Shown: positions 1-5,348 of the stretch, in pieces
How the letters are laid out: each line of letters begins with the position of its first letter
Position numbering within the stretch: position 1 is the first letter of the stretch
Assembly (NCBI GenBank): GCA_038239195.1
Contig: JBBSEZ010000575.1
Span: 1-5,361, forward strand
Source of the DNA: JBBSEZ01 sp038239195
GTDB taxonomy: Bacteria; Planctomycetota; Planctomycetia; Gemmatales; Gemmataceae
DNA: 5,361 nucleotides
Reading direction: 5' to 3'
Program-made: the position numbers and the translations under genes
The notes under the pieces: generated by a model
Seen by the model: only the letters and a program-made list of their open reading frames with translations
Told to the model about the DNA's origin: nothing
Databases searched by the model: none

Positions 1-16
1 AAAGGAGTCATGGGAC

Positions 17-58
17 CATCCTCCGGGGAAGGGCCGGGCGAACGAGGCCCGGAGGATG
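17..58. repeat. Perfect 11-bp inverted repeat, stem-loop
   Basis: CATCCTCCGGG (17-27) is exactly reverse-complementary to CCCGGAGGATG (48-58). An alternative fold keeps the outer eight pairs (17-24 with 51-58) and adds GGGCC (31-35) with GGCCC (46-50), giving 13 pairs around a six-base bulge. A third possibility pairs CCGGGC (34-39) with GCCCGG (47-52). There is no T-run after it, so it is not a canonical intrinsic terminator. It may be part of a structured RNA, an operator or an element end. The pairing is seen directly; the role is unknown. Confidence 0.6.
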
Positions 59-285
59 TCAACGGTTGCCAAAAAGCGCAAGAGGAGTTTTTACAGAACG
101 GGCAACCCTTCTCCCCCCCGCGGAGCGGGTTAGTTCAACGAGAAAATGGTGCTTGACGGACGATGGGAGGCGGCGTCTAAGAGGTCGCCCTCGCGCAGTG
201 TACCACGACCTCCAAGTTTGTTCGTAGAGCGGAGAGCGCGTTCCAGGCCCGACCGGGAACCGTGCGCGTTGGGGGAGAATTGTCC

Positions 286-316
286 TTGACGACCCGCGCG
301 ACTGTCTAAATAAGAT
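286..316 (+). promoter_or_regulatory. Possible promoter upstream of the first gene
   Basis: TTGACG (286-291) resembles a sigma-70 -35 box and TAAGAT (311-316) matches four of six bases of a -10 box, but the 19-base spacing is long; the overlapping TAAATA (307-312) gives 15. The stretch 307-330 is about 83 percent A+T in a strongly GC-rich window and contains the 8-bp palindrome AATTAATT (323-330) four bases before the ATG. A ribbon-helix-helix protein is encoded immediately downstream, so an autoregulatory operator here is conceivable. This is a weak call that rests on position and base composition. Confidence 0.3.
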
Positions 317-334
317 TACAGCAATTAATTCGAG

Positions 335-733
335 ATGGAGATCGACGTGAGCGCCGTCAGGGGCGACAAGGTGAAGATAAAGTCGGGCCTCCACCGAGGC
401 CAGCGTGGCGTCGTCGAGGAGGTCGAGGGTGGAAAGATCGAGGTTCGGGTGGAGGGCGCCGGCGAGGTGGTGCGGCTGCTGTGCGACGAGGTGACCAACT
501 TCAGCCTCGCGGCGCGGAAGGCGTGGGTGACGGGCCCCGATCGAGCGGTTGGCCGACGCAAGGGCACGCGCCTCTGCGACCGGGTGTCGGTGACGCTGCG
601 CCTGGACCGGGCCCTGTGGGAGCGGTTTGTGGAGATGGAGGGGATCGGGTTGATCGAGGACCGCACGGCGGTCGTCAATGGCTGGTTTCGGGAGAAGCTG
701 GCCGAACTGGATGGCGGGGGGCCTGGGAACTGA
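335..733 (+). CDS. Small KOW-like / ribbon-helix-helix-like protein
   Basis: This 132-residue protein has two visible parts. Residues about 10-48 run as alternating short strands around GDKVKIKSG, RGQRGVVEEV and KIEVRV, the pattern of a KOW/SH3-like barrel seen in NusG and ribosomal L24-type proteins. Residues about 82-125 read as a ribbon-helix-helix DNA-binding unit: a strand RVSVTLRLD (83-91), a first helix from about 92, then DRTAVVNGWFREKLAEL (109-125) as the second helix with the usual T/S-x-x-V-N beginning. The linker (61-80) is basic. A nucleic-acid-binding adaptor or an autoregulator of the operon is inferred. The ATG at 335 has no clear ribosome binding site, so a leaderless or weak start is possible; GTG 347 is no better. 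Its TGA (731-733) shares a base with the ATG of the ATPase gene that follows, implying translational coupling. I do not recognise this domain pairing as a named family. Confidence 0.8.
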   Translation: MEIDVSAVRGDKVKIKSGLHRGQRGVVEEVEGGKIEVRVEGAGEVVRLLCDEVTNFSLAARKAWVTGPDRAVGRRKGTRLCDRVSVTLRLDRALWERFVEMEGIGLIEDRTAVVNGWFREKLAELDGGGPGN

Positions 734-2142
734 TGCCCAAGAAGGTCACACCGGAGCAGCGCGAGGCGGTCTTGCGCATGCTCTCGCAGGGGCAGGACCG
801 CGACACCATCGCCGCCGCCGTCGGGGTGACGCCGGGGCAGGTGTCTGCCGTCTCTGCGCACGTCAAGATGGGGACCTACGCGCTGCCGGAGCCCGACGCA
901 CTCCCCGAACCTGACGAACAGATGGAGGAGGCCCCCCTGCCGGTGGGAGAGAGGACGACCAACTTGCTCCGCCAACTCCGGCAACTCGAAGGGGCCAAGG
1001 GGCGCGACGTCCAGGTGAGCCCCATCCTCTTGGGCGTTGACGCCGAGAGCGGCAACGAGGTGTTCTACAACCCCGACCCAGGCAGCGGTGCCCCGAACCC
1101 GCACGTCCTCATCATGGGCGAGAGCGGCACGGGCAAGACCTACGCCATCTCTTGCCTGACAGCGGAACTGGCCCAGGAGGGCATCGTCTCCATCGTCTTC
1201 GACTATGGGCAGGGGTTTGCCCTCAAGACCATGCCCCGCGAATTCGTGACGGCGACGAACCCCGTCGAGTTGCACGTCGGGAGGGACGGGGTGGACGTCA
1301 ACCCGCTGCAGCTCTTCCCCTCCGACCTGCACGGCCCGGTGAACGTGGCCCAGCGGGTGGCCGACACCTTCGCCCGGGTTTACAAGAAGATCGGCGTGCA
1401 ACAGCATGCCATCCTGCGCCAGGCCGTGCTGGACGTCATGGCCGACGCCGGCATCCGCCAGGGCTCGCCGGACGCCTGGTCGGCGGACCTGCCGACGTTC
1501 GGCAGCATCGAGGCCAAGTTGGCGGACCTGGCGGGCCAGCCGCAGAGCCCGCAGGCCCGCTTCGCCGCGTCGGCCGGCTCGCACGTGTCCACCCTGTTCG
1601 TCTTCAACACCTTCCGGCCTAGCGGCCAGAAGTTGGCCTGGGCGGACATGCTCGCCGCCGGCAACCGCGTCGTCGTCATCCAGCTACAGGGCCTCGAGCA
1701 CTCGCTGGAGCGAGCCGTCACCGAGTTCCTGCTCTGGAACCTGATCGGCTTCATCGAAGCCCTGGGGCCAGGCCCCCTGCGCTGCTTCGTGGTGCTCGAC
1801 GAGGCCCACAAGCTATCGTTCGACCGCGGCTCGCCCGTCGAAAAGCTCCTGCGCGAAGGGCGGAAGTTCGGCCTGGGGCTGATTTTAGCGTCGCAGCAGC
1901 CAGAGGACTTCAGTCCGGTGGCATTCGCGAACACGGCGACCAAAATTGTCTTTCAGGTCGGGGACGAGCGCAGTACGATTTCCAGGCAGTTGCACCGTAA
2001 GATCAAGAACGCACACTCCTTCGGGGAGATCTACCAGCTGATTACCAAGCTCCCCCGGGGCTGTGCATACGTCGTGACCGAAAACATCGGCCGGGTCGTC
2101 CGGATTGCGACTTTCCCCGACAGGGTGGCCAGATGGCAGTAG
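733..2142 (+). CDS. HerA/FtsK-class P-loop ATPase with N-terminal HTH
   Basis: The protein has 469 residues. Residues 6-46 look like a helix-turn-helix (EQREAVLRML, then DTIAAAVGVTPGQVSAV), followed by an acidic, proline-rich linker (51-72). The ATPase core has a Walker A GESGTGKT (129-136), a Walker B CFVVLDEAHK (351-360, with D356 and E357), a basic EGRKFG segment (375-380) typical of HerA-like proteins and near the usual arginine finger, and LASQQPEDF (385-393), the sensor-type S-Q motif of the FtsK-HerA superfamily. Members form hexameric rings that translocate along or pump DNA, and in defence loci often act with a nuclease or a Sir2 or DUF4297 partner. No such partner is seen next to it. 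The start at 733 is chosen because it overlaps the preceding stop (TGATG); the frame is open back to 481, but that extra segment runs antiphase through the upstream gene. There is no strong ribosome binding site, which fits coupling. The size and motifs suggest a complete gene. The subfamily within HerA/DUF87 is not resolved. Confidence 0.93.
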   Translation: MPKKVTPEQREAVLRMLSQGQDRDTIAAAVGVTPGQVSAVSAHVKMGTYALPEPDALPEPDEQMEEAPLPVGERTTNLLRQLRQLEGAKGRDVQVSPILLGVDAESGNEVFYNPDPGSGAPNPHVLIMGESGTGKTYAISCLTAELAQEGIVSIVFDYGQGFALKTMPREFVTATNPVELHVGRDGVDVNPLQLFPSDLHGPVNVAQRVADTFARVYKKIGVQQHAILRQAVLDVMADAGIRQGSPDAWSADLPTFGSIEAKLADLAGQPQSPQARFAASAGSHVSTLFVFNTFRPSGQKLAWADMLAAGNRVVVIQLQGLEHSLERAVTEFLLWNLIGFIEALGPGPLRCFVVLDEAHKLSFDRGSPVEKLLREGRKFGLGLILASQQPEDFSPVAFANTATKIVFQVGDERSTISRQLHRKIKNAHSFGEIYQLITKLPRGCAYVVTENIGRVVRIATFPDRVARWQ

Positions 2143-2198
2143 GCCTCGCGCCGACCAGGTTGGTCCAACACAGTATCAGGCCTTGAGGGTCAGCCCAC
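2143..2198 (+). other. Gap between the ATPase and first GHKL gene, with RBS and small palindrome
   Basis: The 56-base gap holds overlapping short inverted repeats: GACCA (2153-2157) with TGGTC (2161-2165), and GTTGG (2159-2163) with CCAAC (2165-2169). They are too short for a terminator and are not followed by T-runs. GAGGG at 2185-2189 sits nine bases before the ATG at 2199 and is a plausible ribosome binding site. Nothing here forces a transcription break, so read-through from the ATPase gene into the GHKL gene is likely. Confidence 0.45.
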
Positions 2199-3920
2199 AT
2201 GGCGAAGAAGGCGAAGAACCAGAGCGTCGATCCCCCCGAGTGGGAACCGCTGGATGACGAATTGGAGTGGGACGACGTCGGCGGGCGTCTCCTGGCGAAC
2301 ATTGCCCGGGGCATGTACTCGCCCCAGGGCGTGCTGCGCGAGTACATCCAGAATGCCGCCGACTCCTACAAGGATCTTGCGCTCCCCTCCGACGATCACA
2401 AGATCATCATCTCCACCGACAAGAACAGCCTGTCGATCCAGGATTTCGGGGTGGGGATGGACGACAAGGGCATCAGGGAAGCGAAAAAGATCGCGGTCTC
2501 GACCAAGTCGGACTACGATGATCGCGTGGGCTTCAGGGGGATCGGCATCTGGGCCGGCCTCCCCGCCTGCAAGAAGCTGATTGTCGATAGCACCAAGGCC
2601 GGCCATCCGTATCGCTACCGCCTCGTCTTCGACTTTGAAGACATCATGAAACACCTCGACGACAACATCAACATCAAGACCCTGGTGGACCCGCGGTACA
2701 AGATCGAACGCCACGCCGCGGGGAAGGAAGAGCACTACACCCGCGTCACCCTTGAGGGGATCACGGACAGCTACAAGCAGCTTCTGGACGTCGCCGAACT
2801 CAAGCGGATCGCTTCCCAGGTTCTCCCGTCCGCGATTGATCCCAGCTTCCAGCACCACGCCGACCTGAAAAAGCTGCTCGAAACCTGGCCGGGGTACTGC
2901 GAGTGCCACATCTTCCTCCAGACGCCGGCGGGCCCTGAGGAGGCTTTCCGTAAGTTCCCCGAAGAGAGTGTGGAGCCCCCGACCGAGGAGATCCTGGTTT
3001 CCGACGAGGGCGTTGAGCTGGCCAGGGCGTGGTTCTGCCGGACGAAAAAAACGTCCATCCGCAATGTCACTCCCCCGGCCGTGCGCGGGTTCCAGCTCCG
3101 CGTCAAGAACTTCGCCGTGGGCGAGGTCAACATGTTCAGCGCTGAGCAGGGCTACAGCTACAACATCCACGAGCACCAGGAACTGAAAACCGCCTCGCGA
3201 CTGGCGTGGTTCTGCGGCGAGATCCAGGTTACAAACAACGACATCAAGCCGAACACCCCCAGGGACGACCTGGAAAGAGAACAGGCGGCTCGGCTCTTCA
3301 TCGAGAAGCTTCGCGGGTTCTACAAGGACCGGATCGTCGAGGCTGGTGCTTACAGCGAATTCAACCCGTTTCGCAACGCCCTCGAAGACGCCGAGGCCAT
3401 CATCATCAAGGCGGGGGCGGGGAAGTCGAAGAAACCGGTGGATGCCGCAGAGGTACAGAAACTGCTCGACAAGCTGAGCGAGGCCCCAAACAAGGCCAAG
3501 GGCGAGTCCGAGGACGAGAGCAAGAAGCTGTTCAAGCAGCTGCTTCGCCAACAGGGGTTCAAGGACCGCTGTGCCAAAGCCATTCCTGCCCTGCGGAAGC
3601 TCTTGCCTGCCCCGGCGACCGGCGGAGGCGGAAAGGGGGAACCGGGCGGCAAGGGCACCCCGAAGCCCTCCGGCGGCAAAGTGCCCCCACACACCGGAGG
3701 CGATGGCCCGGGGAAGAAGCCCCAAGAGACGAAGACTCCGCCCAGCAACGGAGAAGCTCCGCCCACGAACGGCGGGGCCCATGTCCCTGCGGAGGAACTC
3801 ATCTCGGTGATCTTTGAAGTTCTGGAACGCACCCTGGGTGACGACTACGAGGACCTGCCGCAGATCCAGGAGGAGATCCAGCAGGTCGTGGACGCCTGGA
3901 TGACCTCCCATGCCACATAA
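2199..3920 (+). CDS. GHKL ATPase, Hsp90/MutL/MORC-like
   Basis: This 573-residue protein is an ATP-binding GHKL protein with the motifs in order. The N-box is REYIQNAADS (47-56), with E48, N52 and D55 as the catalytic base and Mg-binding positions. G1 is DFGVGM (82-87), and the lid region leads to G2, FRGIGIWAG (112-120). TRVTLEG (181-187) is the likely nucleotide-contacting threonine strand. In the middle region IKPNTPRDDLE (349-359) resembles the Hsp90 middle-domain loop that supplies the catalytic arginine, here R355. Residues about 472-528 are a Gly/Pro/Lys-rich flexible linker, and 531-568 form an acidic, probably helical C-terminal segment that could dimerise or bind a partner. Such proteins are ATP-gated clamps; a chaperone-like or DNA-clamp role in a conflict system is inferred. 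It is much shorter than HtpG (about 620 residues with a different C-terminus) and is not a housekeeping Hsp90. The start has a GAGGG nine bases upstream. Its end overlaps the next gene by 11 bases. Confidence 0.9.
   Translation: MAKKAKNQSVDPPEWEPLDDELEWDDVGGRLLANIARGMYSPQGVLREYIQNAADSYKDLALPSDDHKIIISTDKNSLSIQDFGVGMDDKGIREAKKIAVSTKSDYDDRVGFRGIGIWAGLPACKKLIVDSTKAGHPYRYRLVFDFEDIMKHLDDNINIKTLVDPRYKIERHAAGKEEHYTRVTLEGITDSYKQLLDVAELKRIASQVLPSAIDPSFQHHADLKKLLETWPGYCECHIFLQTPAGPEEAFRKFPEESVEPPTEEILVSDEGVELARAWFCRTKKTSIRNVTPPAVRGFQLRVKNFAVGEVNMFSAEQGYSYNIHEHQELKTASRLAWFCGEIQVTNNDIKPNTPRDDLEREQAARLFIEKLRGFYKDRIVEAGAYSEFNPFRNALEDAEAIIIKAGAGKSKKPVDAAEVQKLLDKLSEAPNKAKGESEDESKKLFKQLLRQQGFKDRCAKAIPALRKLLPAPATGGGGKGEPGGKGTPKPSGGKVPPHTGGDGPGKKPQETKTPPSNGEAPPTNGGAHVPAEELISVIFEVLERTLGDDYEDLPQIQEEIQQVVDAWMTSHAT
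3609..3788 (+). repeat. Low-complexity Gly/Pro/Lys linker coding segment with a 21-nt tandem repeat
   Basis: Residues 471-530 of the GHKL protein are almost only Gly, Pro, Lys, Thr, Asn, Glu and Ala. Within it a 21-base unit is repeated once in frame: CTCCGCCCAGCAACGG (3736-3751) and CTCCGCCCACGAACGG (3757-3772), encoding TPPSNGE and then APPTNGG. This is an expandable linker joining the ATPase body to the helical C-terminal segment. Length variation between relatives is expected. Confidence 0.7.
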
Positions 3921-4734
3921 TCGCTTTCCTGATACCCGGGAGAAACGGGAGCTTCGACGGCGAGACCTCCGGAGGATGAAGGGGCTGGCGCACATTGTCG
4001 GCAGCTCCCTGGCATACTGCGGGCTGCCCAGCGTCCAGTTTCTCGACGTGGTGTGCTGGAAGGAGCTGATCAAGTCGGTGACCGCTTTCGAGAACGATCC
4101 CGACACGCTCCCCGACATGCTGATCGAGAGGGACCGGCTGCAGTTCGGATTTCCCGTGGAGATCAACCCGAACGACCGGGATAACATGCTCGATTACCTG
4201 ATCGCCGAGCAGTACTGCTTCGGCCTCTACAATCTGGACCTCTTCGGCGGGTTGGTGTATCAGGCGAAGGACAACGAGTGCAAGACCATCAACGCGCTGC
4301 GTCAGGTTTTTTCGCAGCAGGCAAGGAACAGGCAGTCGTTCGTGCTCATTTGCACCTTCAATGTGCGTGACACCGGAGCGGCCGAGTACGACCAGTTCTT
4401 GGACAGTGTCAATGTGGGACTCGCAGGACGGGCCATGAGCGGGGAGAACATCAAGGCCCACGACCAGAGCCAGGCGACCAGGCTCAAACTGTGCTTTCCG
4501 TACTTCTGCTGGCAGCAGGCCCACCCCCTCAAGCTTGAGCATCTCCTCTGCGAGGCCACCGTCTACAGGAGCAGTGCGACCATGGTCCACTTCTTTCAGG
4601 CCTTCCGGTACGTGGGGGGGGCCTTGCCGCAGTTCGCTCCGGTCAGCAAAGTCATCGAGGTGGCGAATGCCCCTCTCTACGAAATTGTGGACCAGGTTCG
4701 GCGGAAGAAGTACGAGTTCCCTCAGGTGCTGTAG
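3910..4734 (+). CDS. Unrecognised protein, possibly a degenerate Rossmann methyltransferase fold
   Basis: I do not recognise this 274-residue protein with confidence. Its first 25 residues are very basic. FLDVVCWKELIKSVTAFENDP (44-64) then looks like two strands ending in an acidic E61/D63, like the motif II region of class I methyltransferases, but there is no glycine-rich motif I loop. FGLYNLDLFGGLVY (104-117) has the placement of motif IV (strand ending Asp-x-Phe-Gly), followed by a helix (125-138) and the strand SFVLICTFNVR (143-153), as in Trm1-type and related folds. The C-terminal part (190-235) could be the last antiparallel strands. A weaker alternative is a PD-(D/E)xK nuclease using D110 and QAK (118-120). 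The ATG at 3910 overlaps the upstream stop by 11 bases, implying coupling; a later ATG at 3976 (residue 23) has GGAGG directly touching it, which is too close. It lies between two GHKL genes, so it is probably their partner. Confidence 0.75.
   Translation: MPHNRFPDTREKRELRRRDLRRMKGLAHIVGSSLAYCGLPSVQFLDVVCWKELIKSVTAFENDPDTLPDMLIERDRLQFGFPVEINPNDRDNMLDYLIAEQYCFGLYNLDLFGGLVYQAKDNECKTINALRQVFSQQARNRQSFVLICTFNVRDTGAAEYDQFLDSVNVGLAGRAMSGENIKAHDQSQATRLKLCFPYFCWQQAHPLKLEHLLCEATVYRSSATMVHFFQAFRYVGGALPQFAPVSKVIEVANAPLYEIVDQVRRKKYEFPQVL
3966..3978 (+). promoter_or_regulatory. Palindrome CCTCCGGAGG directly before an internal ATG
   Basis: A perfect 10-bp palindrome (3966-3975) contains a consensus-like GGAGG that touches an in-frame ATG at 3976, residue 23 of the unrecognised protein. 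Zero spacing argues against an efficient second start, but the hairpin could affect translation. The ten bases CCGGAGGATG also occur at 49-58 in the right arm of the first inverted repeat; in GC-rich DNA this may be chance. Confidence 0.25.
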
Positions 4735-4770
4735 CGGGGAGGCCGACCGACCGTTTCCTCTACCCAGCGT

Positions 4771-4775
4771 TGGAG
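4771..4775 (+). promoter_or_regulatory. Ribosome binding site of second GHKL gene
   Basis: TGGAG ends seven bases before the ATG at 4783 and supports that start. A different ATG at 4778 is in another frame and too close. The 48-base gap 4735-4782 has no terminator-like structure, so this gene probably continues the operon. Confidence 0.6.
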
Positions 4776-4782
4776 CAATGAA

Positions 4783-5229
4783 ATGGCGAAGAAAATCTCC
4801 TGGCAGGGCCTAGAGCACCAGCAGCGGATCACAATCCTGCGAGACCTGTCCATCGACAATATTGTCGCCCAGTACGAGATTCCCGGCACTTCCGCCGATG
4901 AATTCCGCTCCACCCTCGCGAAGCAGACCAGCCTCTGGGCGCCGAAGAACCTCGGTGCTTTCGTCATGGAAGGCGGTCCGCCGACCAAAGATGTGGTGCT
5001 GGGTGCCTGGCGCGATCTCGACAGGGCTGAAGCGCTGCTAGAGTTGATCGACAACAGCATCGATGCCTGGAATCTCCGCAGGAACCTCTACCCCGCGAAG
5101 ACGGCAGAAAACCTGATCATTTATATCCGGATCGACGCTGGCACACAGCAACTGACCTACGAGGACAACGCTGGCGGGGTTCCCAAAGAGAAGCTCACAA
5201 ACCTGGTCGTGCCCGGTTACAGCTGGTAA
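4783..5229 (+). pseudogene. Second GHKL ATPase, truncated by an insertion sequence
   Basis: The frame encodes 148 residues and begins after a good ribosome binding site. About 80 residues of unfamiliar N-terminal sequence precede a clear N-box ELIDNSIDAW (87-96, E87, N91, D94), and a G1-type motif YEDNAGGV (126-133, D128, G131, G132) follows. The sequence then stops after LVVPGYSW. Lid, G2 glycine loop, G3 and any downstream transducer domain are all missing, whereas GHKL proteins need them to bind ATP. The last codons and the TAA (5227-5229) coincide with the left end of an IS21-like element, so the final residues are probably element-derived. It differs from the first GHKL protein in N-box sequence and in having a long N-terminal extension, so it is not a recent duplicate. 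The intact gene probably encoded a partner ATPase of the system. A truncated product may still be made, but should not be an ATPase. Confidence 0.82.
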
Positions 5230-5253
5230 TCGGCATGCAAAAGGGGCCCACCC
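5230..5253 (+). repeat. Terminal direct repeat, copy 1 (IS21-type multiple terminal repeat)
   Basis: These 24 bases start TCGGCA, contain AAAA and end CCCACCC. They match 20 of 24 positions with the second copy 36 bases further on. In IS21 elements such repeats are the transposase binding sites. GGGGCC (5243-5248) is also inverted as GGCCCC (5257-5262), giving a small stem between the copies. Confidence 0.65.
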
Positions 5254-5265
5254 GGAGGCCCCGGA

Positions 5266-5289
5266 TCGGCAAGTAAAATGGACCCACCC
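5266..5289 (+). repeat. Terminal direct repeat, copy 2 (IS21-type multiple terminal repeat)
   Basis: The second 24-base copy again starts TCGGCA, contains AAAA and ends CCCACCC. It differs from copy 1 at four positions (offsets 7, 9, 14 and 17). It lies 60 bases before the transposase start. Confidence 0.65.
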
Positions 5290-5309
5290 CAGCCGCCTCG
5301 GTTGTAATA

Positions 5310-5329
5310 GGCCCTTCGCCTGAAGGGCC
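5310..5329 (+). repeat. Perfect 8-bp hairpin upstream of the transposase start
   Basis: GGCCCTTC (5310-5317), loop GCCT, then GAAGGGCC (5322-5329). There is no T-run, so it is not a standard terminator. In insertion sequences a hairpin between the element end and the transposase start commonly reduces translation from transcripts that read in from outside; that role is inferred here. It starts 39 bases ahead of the ATG and ends ten bases before the ribosome binding site. Confidence 0.55.
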
Positions 5330-5348
5330 CCTCGCAACGGAGGCAAGG

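Larger units (their letters stand above)
1..334. other. 5' region without a supported gene; structured, ends in an AT-rich leader
   Basis: No convincing gene lies here. One frame is open from the window edge to a TGA at 154-156; it could be the last 51 codons of an incoming gene or a 48-residue ORF from ATG 10 with a GGAG just upstream, but its composition (rich in Gly, Pro, Glu) matches nothing I know. A second short frame (ATG 56 to TAG 133, 25 residues, lysine/arginine-rich) has a GGAGG touching its ATG and is also unsupported. What is visible is structure: a strong inverted repeat at 17-58, a short hairpin at 117-129 (CCCGC, three-base loop, GCGGG) next to a run of seven C, and a bulged stem at 236-265 (GTTCC 240-244 with GGAAC 256-260). 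This could be the tail of an upstream gene plus a terminator-like region, a structured RNA, or a regulatory leader for the downstream operon. The sequence does not decide between them. Confidence 0.4.

Noticed and set aside
10..156. Possible 48-residue ORF with GGAG upstream
   Set aside because: The spacing is only two bases, the composition is atypical, it contains the strong inverted repeat, and it could equally be the end of a frame open from the window edge. It is described in the regional entry only.
481..732. N-terminal extension of the ATPase back to the ATG at 481
   Set aside because: It would run out of frame through the well-supported upstream gene, and its composition is low-complexity Gly/Pro/Arg. 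The TGATG overlap at 731-735 gives a natural start at 733.
325..1584. A 419-codon minus-strand frame opposite the first two genes
   Set aside because: It lies opposite the KOW/RHH and HerA-like genes, is Arg/His/Val-rich as antisense GC-rich frames are, and shows no domain.
2153..2169. Terminator between the ATPase and first GHKL genes
   Set aside because: The inverted repeats have only five-base arms and no following T-run; they are too weak to end transcription.
3045..3051. A7 run as a programmed frameshift site
   Set aside because: It lies in frame as AAA AAA A, not in the X-XXY-YYZ register for a -1 shift, and the downstream zero frame keeps the GHKL middle-domain motifs.
2190..4187. 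A 665-codon open frame on the minus strand opposite the first GHKL gene
   Set aside because: It is a GC-rich shadow. The + strand frame carries clear GHKL motifs in order, while the antisense product shows only repetitive Leu/Val/Asp/Arg composition and no recognisable motif.
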